A DNA stretch of 64,000 nucleotides. Origin: Paracoccus aurantiacus. GTDB lineage: Bacteria > Pseudomonadota > Alphaproteobacteria > Rhodobacterales > Rhodobacteraceae. Position 1 is the stretch's first letter. Every line of letters starts with the position of its first letter. The stretch spans positions 310,001 to 374,000 of the forward strand of contig NZ_VOPL01000002.1 in assembly GCF_007993065.1 (NCBI RefSeq), in the 5' to 3' direction. Shown here one piece after another: positions 18,488 through 26,744 of the stretch. The notes beneath the pieces were generated by a model. It ran no database searches, was not told the DNA's origin, and saw only the letters and a list, made by a program, of their open reading frames with translations. The position numbers and the translations under genes were made by a program.

Positions 18488-20564
18488 TCTCGAAGAATTT
18501 CATCATGAACTCATCGCCGATATCCAGGGCGATGCGGACGTCCTCGGACTTGTGACGGTTGAGGCGTTTTTCGAGAAGGTAGGCGATCTGCTTACCGAAG
18601 CCGGGGAGTTGGATGGAGCCAACAGGGCTTACTTCGAGGGCGGTGGCGCCAGCAACCCCTTGCGGATCGACGGTTACGGTGGCGACCCAAGAGATGGCGA
18701 TGGCGTCCTGAGCCTCGTGTTATGCGACTTCGAGCTTTCCGACGAGGTGCGTGTTCAGAACAAGGATCAGATTCAGCGCCTCCTGCAGCGACTCTACAGG
18801 TTCGTTGTTTCAAGCCTGAAGACCGATTTCCGAGAGCAATTGGAAGAGACAAGTGCCGGGTTCGGCGTGGCCGATCTCATCGCCACGACCTGGAAGGATG
18901 TCGAGAAGGTCAAACTCATCATCGTGACCAACGCCGACTTTCGCGCCCGTGCCGATGCGGCAAACGTGAAGGATCTTGATGGCAGACCTGTCACCCTCAG
19001 TGTTTGGGACCTGAAGCGCCTGAAGCAATACATGGAGCAGGGGCAGGCGCGGGCGAACCTGATCATCGATTTCGACAGGGATTTCGGCGGGAGCGTTCCC
19101 CTTCTTGCAGCCTCCGGAAGCGATAGTGCGCTCGAAAGTTACCTGGCGGTCATTCCCGGAAAACAGCTGGCGGCCATCTACGACAAGTGGGGACCGCGCC
19201 TGCTCGAGGCCAACGTCAGAAGCTTTCTGCAGGCACGCGGCAAGGTGAACCAAGGCATTCGCAACACGATCCGCGATGAGCCGCACATGTTCTTCTCCTA
19301 CAACAACGGCCTTAGTGCGACGGCCGACGCGATCGAGATGGAACAGACCGATCAGGGCCTCCAGCTGGTGCGGGCGGATAATCTCCAGATCGTCAACGGC
19401 GGTCAGACAACTGCCTCACTGCACGCGGCGCGAAAGGCGTTTGCCGAGCAGTTGGATTGGGTCCACGTCCAGATGAAGCTGACCATCGTGCCGCGCGAAC
19501 AATCCGAACTCGTGGTCCCGCGCATTTCGGAATACGCAAACAGCCAGAACAAGGTGAACGCCGCGGACTTCTTCGCCAACCATCCTTTCCACATCCGGAC
19601 AGAAGAGCTATCGCGCAAGGTCCTGGCGCGGGGAGAAGACGGGTATCGGGACACCAAATGGTTCTACGAGCGCGCACGGGGGCAATATGCCGACGAACGC
19701 GCACGCAGGACCATTGCGGAGCGCAAGAGGTTCGATGCCGAGTTCCCGCGATCTCAGTTCCTCACGAAGACCGACCTTGCCAAGTTCGAGAACACTTGGG
19801 CCTGCATGCCGCATATCGTGAGCCTCGGAGCGCAGAAGAACTTCGCGGAATTCGCCAAACACATCGGCAAACGCTGGGGTTCCGAAGGAGTGGCGTTCGA
19901 TGAGCTCTGGTTCAAGCGCTTGATCGCGAAGGCCATCATCTTCCGGGCTACCGAGAAGCTGGTTTCGGGTGCGGAATGGTACGAAGGCGGCTACCGCGCC
20001 AACATTGTGACCTACGCAATTGCCAAGCTCTTCCATGATGCAGAGGAACGGGATATGGTCGTCGATCTCGACGAGGTCTGGAGATACCAGGATGTCTCTC
20101 CCGACTTGAAGGCGGCCTTGTTGGTGGCAGCGGCAGAAGCACAGGACGTGATCACGCACCCGCCCGAGGGCGTGCGCAACTTCAGCGAATGGGCCAAGAA
20201 ACAGGCTTGCTGGAAGGGGCTGGAAGATCGCGACTTGAGCTATCCGGAGGAATTCGACCGTGTTCTGCTCTCCCCGGATCTGGCAAATGAACGGACGAGA
20301 GAGGCCCGCTCGGACAAGGCTGTCGAGACCAGCGTCGAGGCAGAACTCGAGGTGCACAGGCTCGGCGCCGCGTTCTGGGCAGACGCACGAAACTGGGCAC
20401 GGGAACGTGGGCTTCTGTCTCCAAGAGAAAATGGGGTTCTGGAAACCTGCGCCGCAATCCCGGGCAAGATGCCGTCGGACAAGCAGTGTGCGATTGCCAT
20501 GAGTGCGCTCAGAAAGCTTCAAGGTGAAGGCTTTTCAACTGACGTGAACGCCGATGCGACCTGA
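18480..20564 (+). CDS. AIPR-family protein
   Basis: A 694-residue protein with the AIPR (abortive infection phage resistance) domain. Its most characteristic stretches are FSYNNGLSATADAIEME at about residue 272 and LQIVNGGQTTASLHAARKA at about 302, followed by SEYANSQNKVNAADFF. These Asn/Gly-rich motifs recur in AIPR proteins of phage-defence operons. Biochemical activity is not established to my knowledge; an effector or DNA/nucleotide-processing role is inferred. It overlaps genes on both sides, so it is made as part of one complex or response. Confidence 0.87.
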   Translation: MSDLEEFHHELIADIQGDADVLGLVTVEAFFEKVGDLLTEAGELDGANRAYFEGGGASNPLRIDGYGGDPRDGDGVLSLVLCDFELSDEVRVQNKDQIQRLLQRLYRFVVSSLKTDFREQLEETSAGFGVADLIATTWKDVEKVKLIIVTNADFRARADAANVKDLDGRPVTLSVWDLKRLKQYMEQGQARANLIIDFDRDFGGSVPLLAASGSDSALESYLAVIPGKQLAAIYDKWGPRLLEANVRSFLQARGKVNQGIRNTIRDEPHMFFSYNNGLSATADAIEMEQTDQGLQLVRADNLQIVNGGQTTASLHAARKAFAEQLDWVHVQMKLTIVPREQSELVVPRISEYANSQNKVNAADFFANHPFHIRTEELSRKVLARGEDGYRDTKWFYERARGQYADERARRTIAERKRFDAEFPRSQFLTKTDLAKFENTWACMPHIVSLGAQKNFAEFAKHIGKRWGSEGVAFDELWFKRLIAKAIIFRATEKLVSGAEWYEGGYRANIVTYAIAKLFHDAEERDMVVDLDEVWRYQDVSPDLKAALLVAAAEAQDVITHPPEGVRNFSEWAKKQACWKGLEDRDLSYPEEFDRVLLSPDLANERTREARSDKAVETSVEAELEVHRLGAAFWADARNWARERGLLSPRENGVLETCAAIPGKMPSDKQCAIAMSALRKLQGEGFSTDVNADAT

Positions 20565-21468
20565 CGAAAAAAGAAAGCTATACAAGTTCAGTGGCCCAAC
20601 CGAGTACGCTCTCCAGAACCTGGAGAACGGGGTGATTTTTTGTCAGCACTACTCAGCATACAATGATCCATTCGAATTCTGGAGCAACATCTACGAGGGA
20701 ATTCCCGATCCAAGGGTCGAACCAGAGAGATTTCTTGCCGCTGCATCGGCATGGGGGTTTCCGGCGAATTCAGTCGACGAGTTGATGGCTGATCAAACGT
20801 TCTCTGAGAACATGGAAGATTACTTTGACGAGTGTCAGCACTATGCGCCACCATTTGGAGCAATGCGGCAAGGTGTTCGCATTGCCTGCTTCGGTTCCGA
20901 ACAGGACAATTTGCTAATGTGGTCCCACTATGGTGATGGTCTTCGCGGGTTCTGCCTCGTGTTCGACGAAGTCTTGGTCGCGGATGCCGACCCGGAATGC
21001 TACTTGCTCGATGTGGCCTATCTTCAGACGCCGCCCACTGTAGACAGTTTAGTTTACGGGATAGCTTGGGATCAAGACTGGTTCAGCCAGATCGCTATCG
21101 ATGAGACGACGACGGCGATCGAGTACCAAGGCAGGAAGGAATTGAAGGCGGAAATCCCGATGTACGAAGAAGCTGGCGCTGAAGCAGTCAGGATGATGCA
21201 TGATATCTGGCGGCACGCCTTTGGCACCAAGCCTACCGAATGGAGCTACGAGCGCGAACGACGTTTATTGGTGCAGTCTGGCCGTAAGGACGAATTGCCG
21301 ATCCTGCGTAGATATCCCTTCGAAGCCATCAAGCAGGTCGTTGTGGGCGAGAGGATGCCACTAGACTACAGACGTCGCCTCGAGGTAGTTCTTTCGAAGA
21401 CCTGCGGCGACGTTCCAGTCACCACCGCAAGTAGATCATCTTCAACCTACTGCTTGAAGATAGTGTGA
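20554..21468 (+). CDS. DUF2971-family protein, fifth gene of the defence operon
   Basis: A 304-residue protein overlapping the AIPR gene end by 11 bases. Family marks are the opening KLYKFSGPTEYALQNLENG, the YNDPFEFW motif, MWSHYGDGLRGFCLVFD in the middle and the later ERERRLLVQ. DUF2971 has no settled function. It is not part of the Mza core as I know it, so it may be an accessory effector or regulator. Codon use resembles the Z1 gene. It ends 17 bases before the converging methyltransferase stop, with no obvious terminator between. Confidence 0.8.
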   Translation: MRPDEKRKLYKFSGPTEYALQNLENGVIFCQHYSAYNDPFEFWSNIYEGIPDPRVEPERFLAAASAWGFPANSVDELMADQTFSENMEDYFDECQHYAPPFGAMRQGVRIACFGSEQDNLLMWSHYGDGLRGFCLVFDEVLVADADPECYLLDVAYLQTPPTVDSLVYGIAWDQDWFSQIAIDETTTAIEYQGRKELKAEIPMYEEAGAEAVRMMHDIWRHAFGTKPTEWSYERERRLLVQSGRKDELPILRRYPFEAIKQVVVGERMPLDYRRRLEVVLSKTCGDVPVTTASRSSSTYCLKIV

Positions 21469-21484
21469 GCCGCAGCAATCTCTT

Positions 21485-23020
21485 TCACCCAGCAACACTC
21501 GACAAGACCAGTTCGGCGATCTGGCGAGCCAGAAACGGCGGTACGGCATTGCCAACCTGGACATACTGCTGCGTGCGGTTGCCGAGGAACAGGTAATCGT
21601 CGGGAAAAGTTTGTAGACGAGCGGCCTCGCGGACAGTCAGGCTACGACACTGGATCGGATCGGGGTGAATGAAGTAGTGGCCATCCTTCGAGATGTGGCT
21701 CGTGATCGTGGTCGATGCCTCGTCCGCCAGTTGAACCCGGAAGCGGTCATTGAACACACCGCTGTGCCAGTTGCGGTGATCGGGGCTGAGCACCAGAGGA
21801 AAATCGGCGGCCTTCGGGCTGTAGCCACGAACGGTCCCGAACACGGCAGCGAACAGGTAGCGACCCAGATCCGACGTCATGTGCCCGCGCGTCTCGTGCT
21901 GGGCGATCGCGCGAAGTTCCGGTCGCTCGATCCACTGCAGCAACTCATCGTTCGAAGTGCCGTAGCCGTCTGGCAACCGTGACGCGGCCCGAACGATAGG
22001 CGGGTTTTCCTTCACTCGCTCCGAAACGGTCAGGAACGCTTCGCGGAGCGCACGTTTCTCCTTCCCCTTGGAGATGCCGGCCAGCAGCTTTGCGGCGTCG
22101 AGGACCTCTCCGCGCCAGGCAGCCGCGTCGTCGCGCCCGCGGCTGATACCGCTTCGCAAGGCGGGCATCGTTTCGATGACCTCGCTGACGGTCCTCGCCA
22201 TCCCGGACACAGCGATCTCCGCATCGGCGGCCCGTCCTGCGAGGTCCGAACGGATCCCGACAATGATCACCCTGTGACGACGCTGCGGAACACCAAACGC
22301 CTCGGCGCGCACGATGAAATCCGAAGGCTGTGCCGCCTCCTGCAGGCTGGCCTTGCCATCCTCGACCCGGACGGCACGAAGTTCGTAGTGATGGGCATGG
22401 CCCGTGCCGAGCGAGGACAGATCCTCCATCAGCATCTCGAAGACAAGCCGGCTCTCGACGGTCGACGAAAGCATGCCCTTGACGTTTTCCATAACGAAGG
22501 CGGCCGGGCGAAGCTTGTCGAGGACCCGGATGTACTCGCGAAAGAGGTAGTGCCGCGCATCCTCCTCCGGGACGTAACCGACCTTGCCTCTGGAGCGAAC
22601 GCGTCCCACCAGGGAATAGGCCTGACAGGGCGGGCCGCCGATCACGATCGTGTCGTCGTACTTCGCTTTCAGCGTCGCGATGGCGCCATCTATGGCGGTC
22701 GCCGCAGCCCCGGTGCCGAGCTCGAGCGCGCGGGCTTCGTCGATGGCATGCTTCCACGCTTCGGCATCGACGGCTGACCAGTTCGGTTCGGATGCCAGCC
22801 CGGAATGGAAATCGATGAACTCTTTCGGCAAGACGCCATGACGTGCACGGTACTCGCGCAGAAAGGCACGCAGTGTCAGGGTCCGATGGGCCGACGCCTC
22901 CTTCTCGACCGAAATGCCGATCCGGAACGGCGCATGGCCGTCCTCGACGAGGGAAGCGAACCCCTCGCCAAGTCCGCCCGGGCCGGCGAACAGATCGACA
23001 ATGCCGAAAGTGGCAGGCAA
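21485..23020 (-). CDS. DNA (cytosine-5) methyltransferase
   Basis: A 511-residue C5 methyltransferase using S-adenosylmethionine. Motif I is LFAGPGGLGEGF (residues about 10-21). Motif IV has GGPPCQAYS, with the catalytic Cys near residue 131. Motif VI is ENVKGM, VIII QRRHRV, IX RSLTVREAARLQTFPDDY and X GNAVPPFLA. The target-recognition region is between VIII and IX; the recognition site cannot be read by eye. The frame stays open to 23155, but I prefer TTG 23020 because AGGAG precedes it by six bases and homology begins there. It would mark host DNA as self for the adjacent operon. Confidence 0.88.
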   Translation of the reverse strand: MPATFGIVDLFAGPGGLGEGFASLVEDGHAPFRIGISVEKEASAHRTLTLRAFLREYRARHGVLPKEFIDFHSGLASEPNWSAVDAEAWKHAIDEARALELGTGAAATAIDGAIATLKAKYDDTIVIGGPPCQAYSLVGRVRSRGKVGYVPEEDARHYLFREYIRVLDKLRPAAFVMENVKGMLSSTVESRLVFEMLMEDLSSLGTGHAHHYELRAVRVEDGKASLQEAAQPSDFIVRAEAFGVPQRRHRVIIVGIRSDLAGRAADAEIAVSGMARTVSEVIETMPALRSGISRGRDDAAAWRGEVLDAAKLLAGISKGKEKRALREAFLTVSERVKENPPIVRAASRLPDGYGTSNDELLQWIERPELRAIAQHETRGHMTSDLGRYLFAAVFGTVRGYSPKAADFPLVLSPDHRNWHSGVFNDRFRVQLADEASTTITSHISKDGHYFIHPDPIQCRSLTVREAARLQTFPDDYLFLGNRTQQYVQVGNAVPPFLARQIAELVLSSVAG

Positions 23021-23026
23021 ATCATG

Positions 23027-23031
23027 CTCCT
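23027..23031 (-). promoter_or_regulatory. Shine-Dalgarno supporting the methyltransferase TTG start
   Basis: AGGAG on the minus strand, six bases before TTG 23020. Taking this start leaves a 67-base divergent gap to vsr (23088) instead of an overlap of the two genes. Confidence 0.55.
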
Positions 23032-23087
23032 GACGAATTTCATTCAGCCGGTGTATACCAGGTTCAGGGACGAAGACCAGGACGGAT

Positions 23088-23588
23088 GTGACCGATATCG
23101 TGGACAAGCAGACCCGATCCCGGATGATGTCGGGGATCAGGGGAAAGAACACCAAGCCAGAGCTGGCTCTCAGGCGGGCATTGCACGCGCGCGGTTTTCG
23201 TTTCAGGCTTCATTCCGGCAAGGTTCACGGCCGGCCGGACCTTGTCCTTCCGAAGCACCGGGCCGTGGTCTTCGTGCACGGCTGCTTCTGGCACCGACAC
23301 GAGGGGTGCCGCTACGCGACCGTACCGGCAACCCGGCCGGAGTTCTGGCGGAAGAAGTTTGAGGCGAATGTCGCTAGGGACAGCGCCGTTGGTGCAAAAC
23401 TCCTCGAAGACGGATGGCGAGTGGCCACAGTGTGGGAGTGCGCATTGCGGAAGCCGGATAAGGTTAGTGCCACAACTGATCGCCTCGCGGCCTGGCTGCT
23501 CGCGCGGACGGTCGGCATTGAGATCGGTGAAGGGGGGGATGTATTTCAAGCGGGATCGTCGCTACGGATTAAGGAATGCGGCTGCTGA
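23088..23588 (+). CDS. vsr: Very short patch repair (Vsr) endonuclease
   Basis: A 166-residue Vsr protein that nicks beside T:G mismatches formed when 5-methylcytosine deaminates. Family motifs: RSRMMSGIRGKNTKPE at the N-terminus, GRPDLVLP with the metal-binding Asp at about residue 51, FVHGCFWHRHEGC with the zinc/catalytic His, and WRVATVWECAL. The start is GTG. It is divergent from the cytosine methyltransferase, the normal partner of Vsr. The C-terminus runs about 25 residues past the last family motif. Confidence 0.93.
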   Translation: MTDIVDKQTRSRMMSGIRGKNTKPELALRRALHARGFRFRLHSGKVHGRPDLVLPKHRAVVFVHGCFWHRHEGCRYATVPATRPEFWRKKFEANVARDSAVGAKLLEDGWRVATVWECALRKPDKVSATTDRLAAWLLARTVGIEIGEGGDVFQAGSSLRIKECGC

Positions 23589-24508
23589 ACCCTCACCCCG
23601 CCCCCTCACCGACATGGATATCGTTCGATTTCGGTTCCTTCTCGAGGCGTGCCCCTGAAATCGAAGCGTTCAACAGGAAAGTATTTAACCGTAGCAAATT
23701 CAATGGTTTGTAAAGATTTCACCAAAACGGGCAGTCATGAGGTCCGGAGAATACTGGCCTGCAGAAACCGCTTCTAGGCCACCGGCGACGGGGCAAGTGC
23801 TCAGCCCTACCCTCATAACCCTTCGAAAACAACGAGAAAGTCCGGTCGGAGCCTGATCCGGAGAACGCTTTCGCGACGGCATGTGGCGGTGCGATTGGGA
23901 TTCGAGCGTCCGGTTTGTTGGAATTGCTCAGTGTGTTTGTACTCGCGCGAACGACCGCTTCCCGCCTCGATCAGTTGGTTGACGCGAGAAGGCGAGAAGC
24001 CCGATAGTGCTTCAATGCTTAGCAGCAGGGTTTACAACAACAACCGCAACCGAAACCGCCAGTGTTGGAGGCCTGCAGATCGTCTTGTGCAGCGCGCCTG
24101 CAAATGACCCCACGCTACGAAGCTTGGGAAGGACCCAAGGGCGCCTTGGCGGTGGTTCGCATGTTCCGGGTACCTAAGTTGTGATTGCGGCGGTCATGGC
24201 GTTGAGCTGTCAAACATCCGGGGCATGTGGTTCATGTTTTTGCGTTCGATATCGTCAAGCGTTTCGGCGATGGCTAACGAATTCGGGACGGGCGCTTTCT
24301 TAGGGCTAATACCGGACAGGTCCTGCCCAGGCTCTCTGATGCTAGCGATCGCGGTTCGCGCGGCTGGACCTTTCAGAATTAAGCGGCAGGCATCTGCTCC
24401 TAGCTCGCGCCGCCACAAGCCCCGTTGTCGCAGCCTTCAACCGGCGTCCCCTTTCGCCGGGCGCACTATCGCAACGTGATAACGAGCAACAGAACGCAGC
24501 GCGATTTG
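23589..24508. other. 920 bases inside the island without a recognisable gene
   Basis: Short frames exist on both strands (the longest about 75-85 residues) but none shows a known domain, good start signal or sustained codon bias. An AT-richer patch lies at about 23670-23720. No tRNA, inverted terminal repeat or transposase fragment was recognised. It may hold regulatory sequence or eroded genes. Confidence 0.5.
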
Positions 24509-25054
24509 TCAACGCATTTTTTTGGGGTCCGCTGTTTTTTTCGGTTTCGGTTCCTGTTTGGCCGGTTCGGGGGCTTCCATCATGCCCAATTCAACGGCCA
24601 TGGCGGTTGCGGCGTCCACAACCCCGGCCAGCATCTTGAATTGCCGGACATTGGACCGGGCGAAGCCCATGGCGGCGATTAGTTGCGCCACTGACAGCCC
24701 GTCAATGGCAATGGCGCGCATCAGGTCACGGTGACTGATGGACTTGGCCCCAATGGTGACACGGCCGCCGCTGATCGCCCGATCAAGGCGGCGCCAGAAA
24801 TCCACCTGTTTGACGGCATGGAACTGGCGGCCTTCCTTGGCGGCACTTCTCGCCCCGGATCGGGTGACGGCTTCGGGATCGGTGGCGCCGCCCGCTTCCA
24901 CCTGTTCAACGGCCATGGCATAGGCGCCGATCAGCCGGGCGGCATTCGCGCCATCGTTTTCCTTCAGGTCCAGCCGGTCGGCCGCTTCGCGCCTTAGGGG
25001 GCGGGCAGAGATGCGAAGCGCAGTTTCATTCGCGGGCGTCAGGCTTACGTTCAT
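24509..25054 (-). CDS. Hypothetical island protein next to the integrase
   Basis: A 181-residue protein I do not recognise. It is helical and charged, with a SVAQLIAAMGFARSNVRQFKML segment at about 120-142 that could be a helix-turn-helix, and a lysine/proline-rich tail ending in KKPK-type residues (last 25). It lies 140 bases downstream of the integrase on the same strand, so both may be expressed together. An excisionase or regulator of the island is possible, but that is inference from position only. Confidence 0.55.
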   Translation of the reverse strand: MNVSLTPANETALRISARPLRREAADRLDLKENDGANAARLIGAYAMAVEQVEAGGATDPEAVTRSGARSAAKEGRQFHAVKQVDFWRRLDRAISGGRVTIGAKSISHRDLMRAIAIDGLSVAQLIAAMGFARSNVRQFKMLAGVVDAATAMAVELGMMEAPEPAKQEPKPKKTADPKKMR

Positions 25055-25196
25055 TCAGCTTCCTTTGGGCTGCAAGAAAAAGAGCAATTGACCAACAGAG
25101 TCGACAGGCCACCTGTCAAGCGCAAATTGCATCCGACTGGGTGATGCGCGAAAGCGCTTCTACAGATGATTAGATTTTATGTGCTGGCCTGCAGCA

Positions 25197-26495
25197 CTAG
25201 AACGAAATCGGCCTCAAGACCTTGGCCCGCTTTTCCATCGAGCCGCCCCGGCCATAATCCGGCCGGTGGTATTTGTGCCCCATCAATTCGGCCCTGATCC
25301 GGTCATCGACCCCGGCCTCGGTCATCCGATCTTCAAAACTATGGCGCAAACAATAGGCGGAATGCTGCGGCGTTTCCCGCAAGCCGTTTTCGCGAAGATA
25401 CTTGCCAACCGCCGCCGACCAACTGTCGGACTTGCCGACATAGCGCGCTACGCCGCCTCGCGCCACGATGCGCCGGGCGGCATCCAACGATACCCCCACC
25501 AGCGGGATTTGCCGGGGCGAAGTTTCGGTTTTCACAGCCCGGTTTTCATTCTCGCGGATATCCAGATAGGGGATTTCGGCATCAACCGCGAAATCGGCCA
25601 GCCCGGCGCCAATGATTTCATTCGGTCTGGCGCCGGTATTGACCATCACCAGCAAGACGTCGCGCGCCTCCTCGTTCATCCGATCCAGAGCGCCGGGCGC
25701 CAGCAGTCGCTGCCTGATCCAGTCAGCCGAGAAGGGCAACCGTTTCGTGCGGCGCTGGTCGTCGCGAAAGCGCAGTTTGGCAAAGGGGCTTTCCGCCTTG
25801 ATCGCGTGATATTCGGTCCATGTGCTGAACAGATCGGAAAGAAAACCGATTTTCTTGTTGGCCGTGTTGCGCGTCAACTTGCCTGGCCCGGTGATGCGGC
25901 CATCCAGCCATTTGCGGAACGCCTGAGCATCGGCCCTAGTGATCTCCAGTATCGGGCGGTCTTCGCCAATAACGGCGACGAAATCAGCAACAGCGGTCTC
26001 ACGCGGCTGCCGCCAGCGCTTTCGCTGGTCGTCCGAGAACTTGGCCAGCCGGTCGATTGCGGAAAACTCCATCATTTCGCGCAGGGCCTCGGTGATCTTT
26101 GTCGCTGGTGGCTCGATGCCACCCAACAGCGCTATTCCCTCCACCAACGGCGCATAACTACCATCCGGCCGGATCAGTGCCTCAAGTCGCGTCAGGACTT
26201 CCTCAAGGCTTGCATCGGCCGCCAGATCGGCGGCGGGCCGATACCTGAACCCCCGTGCGGCAGCCAGTTTCTTGGCCGCATCGAAGGCCGTGGCGGCATC
26301 GCCATGTTCGCCGGCTGCGAGAGCCTTCCAATAGGTCAGAAACTCGGCCCGGATTGCTGGCTCTTTCGAGTGCGCCTCGCGCTCAGAATCGGTGAACAGC
26401 GCCCGACGCACCTGCGCCCGCGGGTCGATATGCGCAAACCGGCGCGGCACCCTCATGACGAAGTAGAAGTGATTACGATGCCGCGTGATGCCCAT
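25197..26495 (-). CDS. int: Tyrosine-type site-specific integrase of the island
   Basis: A 432-residue tyrosine recombinase. The N-terminus (MGITRHRNHFYFVMRVPRRF) looks like the DUF6538 arm domain of Rhodobacterales integrases. A core-binding domain follows in the middle. The catalytic part has TGARPNEI (Arg about 289), YCLRHSFEDRM, LMGHKYHRPDYG with Tyr near 413. In box II the usual His before LRH is replaced by Tyr, which I believe is common in this family. I chose ATG 26495: the 12 codons upstream (HQQLHQH) are a translation of the TTGATGC repeats. It should insert and excise the island at tRNA-Gly. Confidence 0.9.
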   Translation of the reverse strand: MGITRHRNHFYFVMRVPRRFAHIDPRAQVRRALFTDSEREAHSKEPAIRAEFLTYWKALAAGEHGDAATAFDAAKKLAAARGFRYRPAADLAADASLEEVLTRLEALIRPDGSYAPLVEGIALLGGIEPPATKITEALREMMEFSAIDRLAKFSDDQRKRWRQPRETAVADFVAVIGEDRPILEITRADAQAFRKWLDGRITGPGKLTRNTANKKIGFLSDLFSTWTEYHAIKAESPFAKLRFRDDQRRTKRLPFSADWIRQRLLAPGALDRMNEEARDVLLVMVNTGARPNEIIGAGLADFAVDAEIPYLDIRENENRAVKTETSPRQIPLVGVSLDAARRIVARGGVARYVGKSDSWSAAVGKYLRENGLRETPQHSAYCLRHSFEDRMTEAGVDDRIRAELMGHKYHRPDYGRGGSMEKRAKVLRPISF

Positions 26496-26506
26496 TGAAC
26501 AGCCCG

Positions 26507-26530
26507 AATGTTGATGCAATTGTTGATGCA
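26507..26530. promoter_or_regulatory. Candidate integrase arm-type sites, right end
   Basis: Two direct copies of TGTTGATGCA-like sequence (26509-26518 and 26521-26530) lie between the integrase start and attR. AATGTTGATGC at 26507-26517 matches 11723-11733 exactly. They overlap the integrase promoter region, so binding could also autoregulate int. Confidence 0.5.
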
Positions 26531-26620
26531 TACTTCTAGGCTGATGCGGGTTAATTTTCCATTAATAGCAGTAAATTACAGCAATTTCTGGTGTTTCCAG
26601 GTGCGCGAGACTTGGAATTT

Positions 26621-26636
26621 TGGAGCGGGTGATGGG
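26621..26636 (+). repeat. Right attachment-site repeat (attR), 3' end of tRNA-Gly
   Basis: TGGAGCGGGTGATGGG, identical to 11615-11630. On the minus strand it is the T-stem end, acceptor 3' strand and CCA of tRNA-Gly(TCC), so insertion leaves the tRNA whole. Confidence 0.93.
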
Positions 26637-26694
26637 AATCGAACCCACGTATTCAGCTTGGAAGGCTGCTGCTCTACCATTGAGCTACACCCGC
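26621..26694 (-). tRNA. tRNA-Gly (anticodon TCC)
   Basis: Cloverleaf on the minus strand: acceptor GCGGGTG pairing with CACCCGC, D-arm TAGCTCAATGGTAGAGCA, anticodon arm CAGCCTTCCAAGCTG (anticodon TCC), T-arm with GGGTTCGATTCCC, discriminator T and encoded CCA. Integration target of the island. Confidence 0.97.
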
Positions 26695-26744
26695 GACGCC
26701 GACCCTTTTAGGGCCAGTAGCTGACCCGCGCAAGGGACTGTCGC

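Larger units (their letters stand above)
11631..26636. mobile_element. Integrative genomic island at tRNA-Gly(TCC) carrying an Mza-like defence locus
   Basis: About 15.0 kb lies between two perfect 16-bp repeats. The tyrosine integrase (25197-26495) is beside the tRNA-Gly end, in the usual orientation reading into the island. Cargo in order: two pseudogenes, a five-gene GHKL ATPase / Z1 / PD-(D/E)XK / AIPR / DUF2971 operon, a cytosine methyltransferase, Vsr, a 920-base gap and a hypothetical gene. Codon choice in the operon, especially the Z1 gene, is less G/C-biased at third positions than in flanking genes. No conjugation, replication or phage structural genes are seen, so any transfer would need help from another element. 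Confidence 0.92.

Noticed and set aside
23700-24418. Short frames in the island gap (60-85 codons)
   Set aside because: Inspected on both strands for transposase, toxin or antitoxin motifs; none recognised.
26508-26711. Open frame of 67 codons across tRNA-Gly containing GDGNRTHVFSLEGCC
   Set aside because: It is the antisense translation of the tRNA, a well-known false gene; no protein features otherwise.
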